Of a stretch of 64,000 nucleotides of DNA, positions 1 through 11,561 are shown piece after piece; the first letter of the stretch is position 1; each line of letters begins with the position of its first letter. Both the position numbers and the translations under genes were made by a program. The notes below the pieces were generated by a model. It ran no database searches. It saw nothing but the letters and a program-made list of their open reading frames with translations, and was not told the DNA's origin. The DNA comes from Heterohyrax brucei (Eukaryota; Chordata; Mammalia; Hyracoidea; Procaviidae). Location of the stretch: NCBI GenBank assembly GCA_028571685.1, contig CM053141.1, positions 76,555,833 to 76,619,832 on the forward strand, given 5' to 3'.

Positions 1-3000
1 CACAGCCTCTCCAGCATTTGTTGTTTTGTGTTTTCTGGATCATGGCCAACCTTGTTGGGGTGAGATGGTATCTCATTTTCATCTTGATTTGAATTTCTTT
101 AATAACTAAAGATCATGAACATGTCCTCATGTGTTTTTTGGCTATCTGGATCTCCTCTTTAGAGAAATGTCTGCCCATCTCCTTTGCCCATCGCTTAATT
201 GGATGATTTATCTTCTTCTTATTGATATTTTGTAGTACCTTATAGATTATGGAGATCAGCGTCAGTCTGATATAGAGTTGCCAAATATTTTTTCCCATTG
301 TGTAGGTGGCCTTTTAACTCTTGTGGTAAAGTCTTTGGATGAGCAAAAGTGTTTGATTCTTAGTAGTTCCCATTTATCTATTTTCTCTTCTGTTGATTGT
401 GGTTTGTTTGACAGATTTTGAAGTCTGTCTACATTGTGTATTAAAACTTCCATTGTTGTTCCTACTTTTTCTTCAGTGAGCTTTACCGTTTTAGATTTGA
501 TATTTAGGTCTTTCATCCAATTTGAGCTGGTTTTTGTATAAGGTGTAAGATATGGATCTTGTTTCAATTTGTTGCAGATGGATATCCAATTTTGCCAGCA
601 CCATTTGTTGAAAAGATTGTTTTTACCCCAGTTTAGTGTCTTAGGGCCTTTGTCGAATGTCAGCTGTTCATAGGCAGATGGTGTGATCTCTGGGGTCTTG
701 ATTCTGTTCCACTGATCAATCTGTCTGTTCTTGTACCAGTACCAGGCTGTTTTGACTACTGTGGCAGTGTAATAGGTTCTGAAGTCGGGTAATGAGAGGC
801 CTCCCAGTGTGTTCTTCTTCTTTAGTAGTACTTTGCTTATCCGGGGTTTCTTCCCTTTCCAAACAAAATTGGTGATTTATTTCTCCATCTCGTTAAAAAA
901 CGACACTGGAGCTTGTATTGGGATTGCATTATACAAGTAGATTGCTTTGGGTAAAATAGACATTTTCACAATGTTAAATTTTCCTATCTATGAGCAGGGT
1001 AGATTTCTCCATTTATCTATGTTTCTCTTAGGTTCTTTTAGTAAGGGCTTGTAGTTCTCTTTGTAAAGGTCTGTTATTTCTAATTCCTAGGTGCTTTATC
1101 TTCTTGGGGGCTATAGTAAATGGTATTGTTTTGATGATTTCTTCATTAGTCTCACTGTTGGTATAAAGGAATCCTACTGATTTACTTGTATCCTGAGACT
1201 GCTGAACTCTTCTATCAGTTTGAGTAGTTTGCTTATACATTCTTTGTGATTCTCTGCATATACAATCATATCATCAGCAAACAGGGAGATTTTGACTTCT
1301 TCTTTGCCGATGCAGATGCCCTTTATTTCTTGGTCTTGTCTAATTGCTCTGGCTAGAATTTCTAGTACTATGTTGAATAGGAGAGGTGAGAGTGGGCATC
1401 CTTGCCTAGTTCCTGTTCTCAGGGGAAAGTCCTTCAGTCTCTCTACATTCAGGATGAACTTAGGCAGTTGGTTTTGTATAAATGGCCCTTATTGCATTGA
1501 AGAATTTTCCATCTATGCCTATTTTGCTAAGAGTTTTTAGCATGAATGGGTGTTGGACTTTATGTAATGCCTTTTCTGCATCAGTGAACAAAATCAGGTG
1601 GTTCTTGTCTTTTGTGCTATTTATGTGGTTAATTACATTAATTGTTTTTCTGATGTTGAACCAGCCTTGCTTCCTTGATATGAATCTTACTTGGTCATGA
1701 TGGATTCTTTTTTTGATATGTTGTCGTATTCTATTGGCAAGAATTTTGTTGAAGATTTTTGCATCTAGATTCATGAGTGATATCGGTCTGTAGTTCTCCT
1801 TTTTTGTTGGGTCTTTCCCTGGTTTTGGTATCAGGGTTATGCTGGCTTCATAGAATGAGTTTGGGAGTACTCCATCCCTTTCTATACTGTGAAATAGTTT
1901 CAGTAGTATTGGAGATAACTCTTCTCTAAAAGCTTGGTAGAATTCTGTGGTGAAGTCATCTGGGCCCAGGCTTTTTTTGGTTGGCAGTTTTTTCATGATA
2001 TTTTCGATTTCTTCCTTTGTGATGGGTTTATTAAGTTGTTCTGCTTCATGTGATAATTTGGGTAGGTAATATGAATCAAGAAATTTGTCCATTTCCTCTG
2101 GGTTTTCAAATTTGTTACAGTACAGTCTTTCATAGTATTCTGTTTTGGTATTTTTAATTTCTGTTGGATCTGTTGTGACCACTCCCCTCTCATTTCTATT
2201 TTGGATTGTTTCCTTTCCTGTTTTTCTTTAGTAAGTTTAGCCGGTGGTTTGTCAATTTCCTTGATCTTTTCAAAAAACTGGCTTTTGGTCTTTTCAATTT
2301 TTTCAATTGTTTTTCTATTCTCTAATTCATTTAGTTCTTCTCTAATCTTTACGATCTGTTTTCTTCTGTTGCCTGAGGGCTTCCTCTGTTGTTCATTCTC
2401 TCCTTGTTCAAGCTGTAGGGTTATTTCCTTGATTTGGTTTCTTTCTTCCTTCCAGATGTGTGCATTTATGGAGCTAAACAGACCTCTGAGGACTGCTTTG
2501 GCTGTATCCCATAGGTTCTGGTAGGAAGTTTTTCATTCTCATTGGAATCCACGAATGTACCCATGTTTTTTTAGGCAAGATGTTGTTCAGTTTCCAAGAG
2601 TTCCACTTTCTATCTGTGTTTTTTCTGCTATTGATTTCGATTTCTATGGCTTTATCATCTGAGAAGATACTTTGCATTAATTCAATGGTAGGGATTTTGT
2701 TGAGAGTTGCATTATTTCCTAACACATGGTCAATTCTGGAGAATGTTCCATGTGCACTGAAGAAGAAGGTGTAGTTGTCTGCTAATGGGTAGAAAGTTCT
2801 GTATATGTCTGTGAGGTTTAGTTGGTTAATTGTGGCAGCAAGGTCTTCTGCATCTTTACTAAGCCTTTTTCTAGATGATCTGTCCAATATTGAGAGTGGA
2901 GTGTTGAAGTCTCCCACTATTATTGTGGAGTGATCTAACTCTTTTCTGAGTGCAGTCGGTGTTTCTTTGACGTATTTAGGTGCTCTGATATTAGGTGCAT

Positions 3001-3336
3001 AAATATTTAATATAGTTAAGTCTTGCTTGTGTACTGAGTCTTTCAGCAGTAAATAGTGTCCATCTTTGTCCACAATGGTGGATTTTACATTAAAATTGAC
3101 TTTGTCTGAGATTAGAATTGCCACATCTGCTCTTCTTTGTTAGCTTGATATATATTCTTCCATCCTTTAATTTTCAGTTTGTTCCTATCTTTAGGTCTTA
3201 AGTGAGTTTCTTGTAGACAACATATGGACAGATCATGTCTTTTGTTCCAAGATGTCACTCGATGTCTCTTTACTGGACCATTCAGTCCATTCACATTCAG
3301 TGTAATTATTGCTAGGTATGTGTTCACTGCTGCCAT
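1..3336 (-). CDS. L1 ORF2 (endonuclease and reverse transcriptase), partial and disrupted
   Basis: Starts at ATG 3336. The APE-type endonuclease begins [14 protein letters not shown] with conserved N, then QETHL with catalytic E, later VGDFNTPLS and SRIDHVLG. Reading frames change near 3115-3125 and again between 2474 and 2182, so the enzyme is not encoded in one frame. The RT part (2182-1460) carries [18 protein letters not shown] and NYRPISLMN, but LHKV stands where AFDK(I/V) is usual. The catalytic FADD motif is intact at about 1255-1283 in another frame. The 3' end is cut by the window start. Confidence 0.85.
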
Positions 3337-3767
3337 TGTGATATGTTTATTTTTGTGTTGATGTTATTTCTGTTGTTTTTATTAGTCTGTTCTGGGACAT
3401 TCTTTTTTGTGAGTTGATTTCTCACCTTTTCCAGAGCTGGTTTTGTAGTTGTTGAGACTCCTGTGTTAGATTTCTTGAGATGGTATGTTGCATCTTTGCC
3501 GTGCTCTACTGCTGTCCCTAAGATCCCCCTTAATAAACTACATATGAACCCCATTTTAATTACTACCAGTCTTGTTGATTTCTTCTCTATCTGGAAGGAC
3601 TATAATGACTGTAGTACACCTCTCTTTTCAATACGATGGCACCATAGTTTTCATGATAATCACTGGATTGTTTTTTTCAGTATTAAAGCTGTGATTGAGT
3701 TTGGAGCCTTCCCTAACTGAGTAGAATTCTGGATGATGTGTCGTTCTAAAATATAATGTTAGTGGTT
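3337..3767 (-). other. L1 inter-ORF region (431 bases) with a small ORF
   Basis: Long spacer compared with ~60 bases in human L1. A 76-codon frame (3554-3324) runs through it and stops 10 bases inside ORF2, overlapping the ORF2 ATG in another frame. I do not recognise the peptide; it may be a chance frame or a re-initiation device. Confidence 0.5.
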
Positions 3768-4688
3768 TTATTCTATGCCAAAGCCAAGAACTTCTTTCAG
3801 TATTTCTTGTAATTTTGGTTTGGTTTTTACAAAGTCTCTGAGTTTCTGTTTATCTGGGAATGTCTTAATTTCATTTTCATATTTGAAAGACAGTTTTGCA
3901 GGATATATAATTCTTGTTTGGAAGTTCTTCTCCTTCAAGGCTTTGAATGTGTCACGCCACTGTCTCCATGCCAGCATGGTTTCTCCTGAGAAATTTGATG
4001 AAAGTCTACAGGGTTTCCCTCTGAATGTTAGCTTTGCTTTGAGTCTTGCTGCCTTTAAGAGTTGCTGCTTATGTTTCATTTTGTTAAGCTTGATTATAAT
4101 ATGTCTTGGAGTCTTTCTTTGGAGATCTATATTGGGTGGCGTACAATATGCATCTGAGATGTCTATATTCTCTTCCTTCATGATTTCTGGGAAGTTTTCT
4201 GTCAGCAGCTCAGCAACGATAGTCTCTGTGTTCTCAGGTGTCTCATCCTGTTCAGGGACTCCAATTAATTGAAGGTTGTTCCTCTTAATAGAGTCCCACA
4301 TGCTTCTTAATGTTTCTTCATTTTTCTTGTTTCTTTTTACTGATTTCTGTTCATAGACGCTGGCATCAGTAGCTCTGCCTTCCAAGTCAGAAATTCTTTT
4401 TTCCATTTGTTCCATTCTGTCTTCTTGGCTTTGAGTGGAAGTTTCTATGTCTTTGATTTTATTCTTGATCTGTTGGATTTCAGAGTACTGGTGTTCCATC
4501 AGATCAGACAGCTTGCTTAGTTTTTCATTTTGTTGTGCTGCACTTTGTGTAAGGTCTAGAAGGGCTCTGTATATAATCCTTTTGTATGCATCTTCTGATG
4601 ATTTGAGAAAAGTTTCTTCATCTGGAAAACTGTTTGTTTGTTTTGTTTGCAAGCCTTCTGAAGCCATGGGTGATATCTTGTATGCCAC
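3768..4688 (-). CDS. L1 ORF1 protein, intact (306 aa)
   Basis: RNA-binding trimeric chaperone of the L1 particle. Open from ATG at 4688 to the stop at 3768. Residues ~45-105 are a heptad-rich coiled coil (QQNEKLSKLSDLMEHQYSEI and following), ~125-215 the RRM-like domain with NLQLIGVPE and the RHIIIKLNKMKHKQQLLKAA stretch, and ~220-300 the C-terminal domain. The start could also be the internal Met at residue 8. No stops or shifts. Confidence 0.85.
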   Translation of the reverse strand: MAYKISPMASEGLQTKQTNSFPDEETFLKSSEDAYKRIIYRALLDLTQSAAQQNEKLSKLSDLMEHQYSEIQQIKNKIKDIETSTQSQEDRMEQMEKRISDLEGRATDASVYEQKSVKRNKKNEETLRSMWDSIKRNNLQLIGVPEQDETPENTETIVAELLTENFPEIMKEENIDISDAYCTPPNIDLQRKTPRHIIIKLNKMKHKQQLLKAARLKAKLTFRGKPCRLSSNFSGETMLAWRQWRDTFKALKEKNFQTRIIYPAKLSFKYENEIKTFPDKQKLRDFVKTKPKLQEILKEVLGFGIE

Positions 4689-5710
4689 AAGTGTCTGTTG
4701 CTTTTTGGGTCCCCTGTGAGTATGTAGAGGCTGTGAGAAATACTATGAGGATGGACCGCTGATGTTTCTCTAGGGTGTCTTAAAATGTAAAACAAGAGAT
4801 ATCTGACCACTTCCCAAGTGTCAGGTTTTCAGGTGAAGAGGTCCCTCTTCCCGACTGGCAAAGTAAGCACCTGTATATCCAATCCCAGATGATACGAACT
4901 AGTTCAAAATACAGCAATGCTACTGCCCTGTTGGCCTCTGCTGACAAGGCCCAGCCTTAGGCGACACTGTGTCAACTATTGCTTTTCTGGTAGAAAAACG
5001 CTCTCCTGTGGGCAGTCTCTGGCTCCCAAGCTAAGAATTAGGTCCAGCTGTGGCCACCGTATCTAAGAAGGCACCCTCCACACGGTCAGCAGTTAGAGGG
5101 GCTGAAGGTCCTGAGAAGTAGTGACTTCTCTGCCTCTGTTGCTGGTCCCCCACTGTAGACGACACTGTATAAACTACTGCTTTTCTGTCAGAGAGGCACT
5201 GTCCTATTTGCAGGCACTGGCTCCCAGGCTAAAAATTATGCCCCGCTAACATCTCTGTATCCAACATGGCGTCCCGCACACAGGCACTGCCGTTCCGTAT
5301 GAACCATGCTGTTACAGAGATAAAAAGACAGGCCCAAAGTGGCTAGATTAACAGTGTTCTAAGACTGGCTCTCAAAATATGCAATTTCGCCTGCCTATCA
5401 CACCAGCAGTGCATCTGAGTCTAGCCGCTAGGCAAGACCCAGCTCCTCATGCTGGCCAAGACAGAGAAAAAAAAAGTCAAAATGGTGCGTTTACCTTCAG
5501 TCCGTGAGACCCAGGGCTAGCCAGGAGTGGGAGTCAGAAAAAGAGAGGTTTTTTGTTCAGTGGTATGAAGTCCAATTTAACAGCCCTGTGCTGTGTCCTT
5601 GGGGCTCACTAGGTGATCAGAAGGCTCCATTTGATTATCAATTTGGGTCTTGGTTTCCAGAGGGATATAAGGAGACGTGTGCTTAGTCTACCATCTTGAC
5701 TCCGCCCTCC
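4689..5710 (-). mobile_element. L1 5'UTR with two tandem monomers
   Basis: About 1.0 kb upstream of ORF1. Two similar units repeat with a period of 198 bases: the shared GACACTGT starts at 4963 and at 5161, followed in both by an AACTA-TGCTTTTCTG stretch and by a CTGGCTCCCA-GCTAA stretch. Mouse L1 promoters are built from tandem monomers of about this size; in human L1 they are absent. Confidence 0.65.
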
Positions 5711-6488
5711 ATTTTGACTCTTGATTTGGGCTGATGGAACTGTTTTGGCTGTAGAGAATTGGCTGACTTCCATTGTACACTTTGATGCTTTGTTTCAAGG
5801 TCATATTGGTTCACCCATGTTTCACTACCACTGATAAAATGGCCCCAAACATTGTCTCATCTCTCCAAAAGGTCTTGGCAAACTCTGACTCTCCTTTGCT
5901 TTTGTTTATCAGTGAGCTTCTTCAGGACCATTTTTGCACTTACCTTTCTCATGCCAAGATTTTCAGCTAAGATTTTCCTAACTCTCTATCAGTGCTTACT
6001 AGGTCTGCTATGCTTCTCGTAGTCAGCCAATGATTTTGGTGCATAATGATTTTAAATGATGATGCAGAATTTTTGCAATGCTTTTGTCAGTTCTGCTCAT
6101 TACTGACCGCTGCGACCTCTTTTCATCAGTTACAGTTTCTCTGCCCTCGGAGAGATGTTTAATCCATTTGTACACTGCTGTTTTCATCCTGGCATTATCC
6201 CCATATACTTGGACTAATATGCCCTGATTTCACTTCCACTCTTACCAAGTTTAACAAGAAATTTAATGTTTGTTGCTCTACTTCAAGCTCTGATGTTCTC
6301 ATTACAGTACACAAAAATGTGTAACAACATACTGAACATTCACTTAGCAAGACACTGCCACACAGTGACATGAACACAGCTGCGAGACTCTGATATACCA
6401 AGGTTATGAAACCTTACCAAATTGTTTATACAGTGCTGCCAATGTAAGCACACGGTGAAAAGTTCACAAACTTAATTGTGAGACCTCA
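5711..6488 (-). mobile_element. Mariner (Tc1/mariner) DNA transposon, right half, split by L1
   Basis: Collinear with positions ~45121-45917 of the whole copy downstream. Ends with a terminal inverted repeat (about GTTCACAAACTTAATTGTG) and the target TA at 6489-6490. The left half would lie beyond the L1 3' end, outside the window. Transposase frame is broken. Confidence 0.8.
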
Positions 6489-6494
6489 TATTTG

Positions 6495-8223
6495 TACCAC
6501 TCCAGTAGAGCACAGGCACAAATGTCTGTCTCTTTCAGTCACTTGGCCAGGTAGTTGTCTTCTAAATATCTTGGCATACACAAATGAGCACTTCCATTGC
6601 TGCATCTACATGTTTAAACATCTCAATCGGTATCTCATCTTCCTGGAGCTTTGTTTTTCACCATGCCTTCAGTAAAGCTTGGACTTCCTCCTTCAGTAAC
6701 ATCAGCTGCTGATCATATGCTACCTCTTGAAATGGTCCAATGTCCACTAGTTCTTTTGGGTATAGTGACTGTGTATTTCTTCCATCATCTTTTGATGCTT
6801 CCTGCATCATTTAATATTTTCCCTGTAGAAACCTTCACTATTGCAACTTGAGGCTTCAATTTTTTCTTCAGTTCTTTCAGCTTGAGAAATGCTGATCGTC
6901 TCCTTCTGTTTGAGTTTTCTGTCTCCAGCTCTTTTCTTTCTGTTCCCAAAACAGGTGATCCAACTGAATGTGGAAATTATCAAACAATATCACTAAAGCA
7001 CACACAAGTAAAATTTTGCTGAAGATCATTTAAAAGTGGCTGCAGCAATGTGTTGACAGGGAACTGCCAGAAATTCAGACTGGATTCAGAAGAGCATATG
7101 GAACCCCAAAGATATCATTGCTGATGTCAGGTGGATATTGGCTGAAAGGAAAGAACATTGACTATTCAGAGGCATTCAACTGTGTGAATCACAACAAATT
7201 ATGGATAACATTGACGATATTGGAAATTCCAGAACACTTAATTGTGTCCTTGAGGAATCTATACATGGATCAAGAGGCAGTCATTCAAACAAAACAAAGG
7301 GATACTGCATGGTTTAAAATCAGGAAAGGTGTCATCAAGGTTGTATCCTTTCACCTATTTACTTATTTCACCTTTTATCTATTTACACTATATACCAAAC
7401 AAATAATCTGAGAAGCTGGACCATGTGACGAGGAATGAGGCATCAGGATTGGAGGAAGACTCATTGACAACCTGCATTATGCAGATGACACATTGCTCAA
7501 TGAAAGTGAAGAGGACTTGAAACTCTTACTGATGAAGACTGAAGACCACAGCCTTCAGTATGGATTGCACCTCAATGTCAAGAAAACAAAAATCCTCATA
7601 ATCAGACCAATAGATATTATGATAAGTGGAGGAAACATAGATATTGAGGATTTCATTTTACTTGAATCCACAATCAGTACTCACTATAGTAGTCAAGAAT
7701 CAAAAGATACACTGCATGTAGAAAATGTGCTGTAAAACACTGAAAAACTAAGATGCTACCATGAATACTCAGGTGCACCTGACCCAAGCCATAGTATTTT
7801 CAGTCACATCATATGCTTACAAAAACTGGACAGTTAATAAAGAAAACAGAAGAACTGAGGCCTTTGAATTGTAGCACTGGAGGAGAATATTGAATATATC
7901 ATGGACTGCCAAAAGAATGAACAGATCTATCTTAGAAGTACAACCAGAGTGCTCCTTAGAGGCAAGGATACCGAGAGTGTATCTTACATACTATGGACAT
8001 GCTGTCAGGAGAGGTCAGTCCCTGGAGAAGGATATCATGCTTGGTAAAGTAGAGGGTAAGGGGAAAAAGAAGAAGACTTTCAAGAAGATGGACTGACACT
8101 AGCTGCAACAATGGGCTCAAGCATAACAATAATTGTGGGCACAGTACAAGATCAGGCATTGTTTCATTCTGTTACAGAAAATCACAATGAGTCAGAACCA
8201 ACTCAATGGCATCTAACAACAAC
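6495..8223 (+). mobile_element. RTE-type LINE with 5' inversion
   Basis: 6495 to ~6940 is RTE sequence on the minus strand; ~6940-8223 is the same family on the plus strand and continues where the inverted part leaves off, the mark of twin priming. The plus part encodes broken RT fragments (FNCVNHNKLWITL, then MLNESEEDLKLLL near 7493). It ends with the RTE 3' end GAGTCAGAACCAACTC and an AAC repeat. Confidence 0.85.
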
Positions 8224-8630
8224 ATTATAGCATGTTACAAAGAGTTACCCACACCAAAAGCAACTCTAGTGTGCCTTAAAGATCAACAATCTCTTTCTGA
8301 GAGAACTGAGAGAGCTCTGAGACAAGGCCTCATGGAGACAGGAGCATAAGCCAACTGACCTTAACCTTGTTGACAGTCTCCTTAGCAGAGGTGCAAACAC
8401 CAGGACTCCAGGTAAAAGGATGAAGATTTCATAATGGACATGAATCATGGAGGAGGAGGGTTACCTGGCTTTGCAGATGAACTCTGTGAGCTGGCATTTA
8501 TTCTACTTCTAAAAAAATCATCCATTGATTCCCTGTGGAACACAGTTCTGCTGTGACACTCATGGAGTGAAGTTGGCCCAGTGGCAACTGGTACTGTTTT
8601 TAAAATCCCATGTGATTCTTTGTGCATCTC
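8224..8630. other. Intergenic, unassigned
   Basis: No repeat family, gene or RNA recognised. Short open frames here have no recognisable similarity. Confidence 0.4.
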
Positions 8631-8925
8631 TGATGGTTAAGATTGTGTGTCACCTTGGCTGGGCCGCATTGACAGTGTTTTGGCAGTTGTATAATGTTGT
8701 GATCACCCCCATGATGGGATCCGCTGAGTGATACCAGTGGGGGTAGGACCTGTGGTGACTCGAGGTCCCCTCAGTGTTTCTGCTCACTTTGCCAAGGTCT
8801 TTGTCTTGTGGATCCAGCAGCTGCCTCTGTCTTGTCTTCTGACCTCTGGTTCTTGGACTTGAGTTAGCATCTTACTTGTCAGTCTTAGTATTCTTTGGTC
8901 TTCGCAGCCTGTAACAGTCCTGTGT
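8631..8925 (+). repeat. Possible MaLR-like LTR fossil fragment
   Basis: Begins TGATGGTTAAGATTGTGTGT followed by CTTGGCTGGGCC, a start shared by mammalian ERVL/MaLR-type LTRs. The right end is not clear and no target duplication was found. Old and incomplete. Confidence 0.35.
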
Positions 8926-8937
8926 TCTGACCTGTTG

Positions 8938-9905
8938 AATAAAACATTCATTCACAAGCAGCTGCCACAGTTTACTGACAAGGAACTGCCAGAAATTCAA
9001 GCCAGATTCCGAAGAAGATATGGAACCAGGGATATCACTGTTGATGTCAGATGGATCTTGGCCAAAAGCACAGAATACCAGAAAGATGTCTACCTGTGCT
9101 TCATTGACTATGCAAAGGTATTCAACTGTGTGGACCATAACAAAATTATTGCTAACATTGTGGAGAATGGAAATTCTAGAACATGTAACTGTGCTCACAA
9201 GGAATCTGTACACGGCTCAAGAGGCAGTTGTGCAAACAGAACAAGGGAAAACCACATGGTTTAAAGTCAGTAAAGGTGGGCATCAGCATTGTATCCTTTC
9301 ACCAAACCTTTCAATCTGTATGTAGAGCAAATAAGTTAAGAAGCTGGACTTTATGAAGGAGAACAAGGCATCAGGATTGGAGGATGGCTCCTTAACAACT
9401 TGTGTTACACAGATGACACCACATTTGCTGGAAGTGAAGATTTGAAATACTGATAAAGATCAAAGACCACAGCCTTCAGTATGACTGCACCTCAACATCA
9501 AGAAAACAAAAATCCTCACAACTGGATCAGTAAGCAACCTCATGATAAACAGAGAAAAGATTCAGGTTTGTCAAGTTATTTCATTTTACTTGGGTCTACA
9601 ATCAATGCCCATGGAAGCAGCACTGGGAAAATCTGTTGCAAAAGACCTCTTCAAAGTATTGAAAAGTAAAGATGTCATCTTGAAGACTAAGGTGCACCTG
9701 ACCCAAGACACAGTATATTCGGTTATATCATAAGCATGTGAAAGCTGGACAATGAATAACGAAGACAGAAGAATTGATGCCTTTAACTTGTGATGTTGGA
9801 GAATGTTTAATATACCATGGACTGCCAAAAGAACAAACAGATCTGTTCTGAAGGAAGTACAACCAGAGTGCACCATGGAAGCAAAGACTGCAAGACTACA
9901 TCTTA
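8938..9905 (+). mobile_element. RTE-type LINE fragment (RT region)
   Basis: Plus-strand RTE: ELPEIQARFRRRYGTRDITVDVRWILAKSTEY, then FIDYAKVFNCVDHNK, the RT fingers and palm region. The frame is broken several times after ~9260. The 3' end is missing: at 9905 a mariner remnant begins. Confidence 0.8.
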
Positions 9906-10083
9906 CGAGATCTGACAATTAAGTTTGCCAACTCACCCTAGAAAAAGTGCTACATACCTCATTGCTGCTATCACCAGTCACCTTCGAAGTACTCCCCTTG
10001 GGAAGGGATGCACTGACACTAGCACCTAGTTCACCCTTCAGAGCACTTTTCCTAGGATGTGTTCATGAACCTGTCAGACCTCA
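9906..10083. mobile_element. Internally deleted mariner (MITE-like)
   Basis: Starts with the family's terminal repeat (GAGATCTGACAATTAAGTTT) after a TA at 9904-9905 and follows the full copy at 44580 for ~140 bases. It then jumps to a degraded right terminus (GTTCATGAAC, GTCAGACCTCA). Only the ends are kept, about 178 bases. Confidence 0.55.
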
Positions 10084-10089
10084 TGTATG

Positions 10090-10780
10090 CATACATGTAT
10101 TTTCTTGGTGGTGGTTGTTGCAAAATTATATATTCCAAGAGTCCCTTATTGTGTGTACCTTTTAGTGATGTCTTTTGCCCTGGACAGGTTGTGCGCAGTC
10201 ACCCATGTACAGTATTGTGTTTCCCATCACCAAAAATAACTGTCTACTATCTAAAGAGTGATTCCCCTGATCATCCCCCCACATCCCTGGTAACCACCAG
10301 TGAATATTAATCATTGCATCTACACCTATTCTTATCTTTTTATAAAAGTTAGATCATAAAACACCTTCCCTTTTGACATTTCACCCAACATAATGTCCTC
10401 CAGATTCGTCCATGTTATGTTTTGAGTACTCATCATTCTTCATGGCTTCATAGTATTCCTTTGGATGTAAGTACCATAACTCACCCACTCATCTGTTGAT
10501 GGGCACTTAGGTTGTTTCCATCATTTTGCTATTGTGTGTAATGTTGCAATGACTATAGATGTGCATATGCCTGCTATTAGATCTCTAGGGTGGGACTGGG
10601 ACTGGGATTGGTGGCTTATAAGGCAGCTGTCCTACTTTTTTAAGGAAGGTTCATACTGTTTTCCATAACATTTGACAATCCCTCCAACAATGGATAAGAG
10701 TTCTAGTCTCCCCACATCCTCTACAGTCTTGGAACTAGTTTTACCATCTTATATGTTCTCTTATTAACTAAGGGGTTGAA
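10090..10780 (-). mobile_element. L1 3' end fragment
   Basis: Antisense L1: 3'UTR and the ORF2 C-terminal region, collinear with 59600-60230 (CATCAC-AAAAATAAC, CATAATGTCCTCCAGATTC, TAGTATTCC, GGTTGTTTCCATC blocks). Old and diverged. Confidence 0.75.
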
Positions 10781-11040
10781 CAAGAGACTTAATAGGCATT
10801 CATTTCATATTTATGAGAGCAATTTTTTTTTCAACCTTTTGAAACTTATTCCTTTATAATGCATTTCACACTGTGGAGGAATTTGCCCTAATATTTGATG
10901 GCAGAATTGTGACTGTTTTTTGCTCAGTATCCTATCCTTGCATAAATCACAGTATTTGGAGCATAAGTTCTGAATAAGTATTTGTCCAAACAATAAACAC
11001 TTTCTAAGAGCTATATGATGTTTAAAAGAGGAGTTTGACA
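10781..11040. other. Intergenic, unassigned
   Basis: AT-rich sequence between an L1 fragment and a solo LTR; nothing recognised. Confidence 0.35.
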
Positions 11041-11045
11041 ACTGG

Positions 11046-11556
11046 TGTGTCAGCCATCTTCTGCTGCTATAACACAAATGACAGTGGGTGGTTTTAATGA
11101 AGAGAAGTTTATTCTCTCACTATCCACTAGGCTAGAAGTCCAAATTCAAGACTCTGCCTCCAGGGGAAGGCATTCTCTCTCTGTCAGCTCTGGAGGAAGG
11201 TCCTTGTGATGCATCACTCTTCCCTTGGTCCAGGAGCATCTCAGCCCAGGAACCTCAAGTCCAAAGGACACACTGTTATTGGCACTGCTTTCTTGGTTGT
11301 GTGAGCTCCCCATGTTGTTCTGCTCATTTCTCTCTTTTATATCTCAAAAGAGAATGACTTAAGACACTGTCCAGTCTTGCAGATATTATCAATATAACTG
11401 CCACAAATCCATCATATTGAACCATAGTGATAGAACTTACAATACAGGAAAATTCCATCAGATGACAAAAGGGTATACAATTACACAACACTAGGAATCA
11501 TGGCCCAGCCAAACTGATACACATATTTTTGGGGGGACATGATTCAATCCATGACA
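11046..11556 (-). repeat. Solo LTR fossil, ERVL-MaLR type
   Basis: TG...CA-bounded, 511 bases, flanked by an exact 5-bp target duplication ACTGG (11041-11045 and 11557-11561), the size usual for ERVL/MaLR. On the minus strand it starts TGTCATGGATTGAATCATGT. Two relatives lie at 49965 and 55743. Only the LTR remains. Age: old, within afrotherian or earlier history. Confidence 0.75.
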
Positions 11557-11561
11557 ACTGG

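Larger units (their letters stand above)
1..5710 (-). mobile_element. L1 LINE, 5' end to ORF2 reverse transcriptase (runs off window)
   Basis: Antisense L1 with 5'UTR, ORF1, inter-ORF region and most of ORF2; the 3' end lies left of the window. The 5' terminus at 5710 reads GGAGGGCGGAGTCAAGATGG on the minus strand, the usual start of mammalian L1s with a YY1-like AAGATGG. It is inserted inside a mariner whose right half resumes at 5711. Little decay: ORF1 is open and ORF2 has only a few breaks, so this is among the youngest elements here. Confidence 0.95.

Noticed and set aside
7118-9264. Open frames resembling reverse transcriptase as host genes
   Set aside because: They are fragments of RTE copies with the family's 3' end, truncations and frame breaks.
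11046-11556. Non-autonomous DNA transposon
   Set aside because: TG...CA ends without inverted repeats, a poly(A) signal on the minus strand and a 5-bp duplication fit an LTR better.
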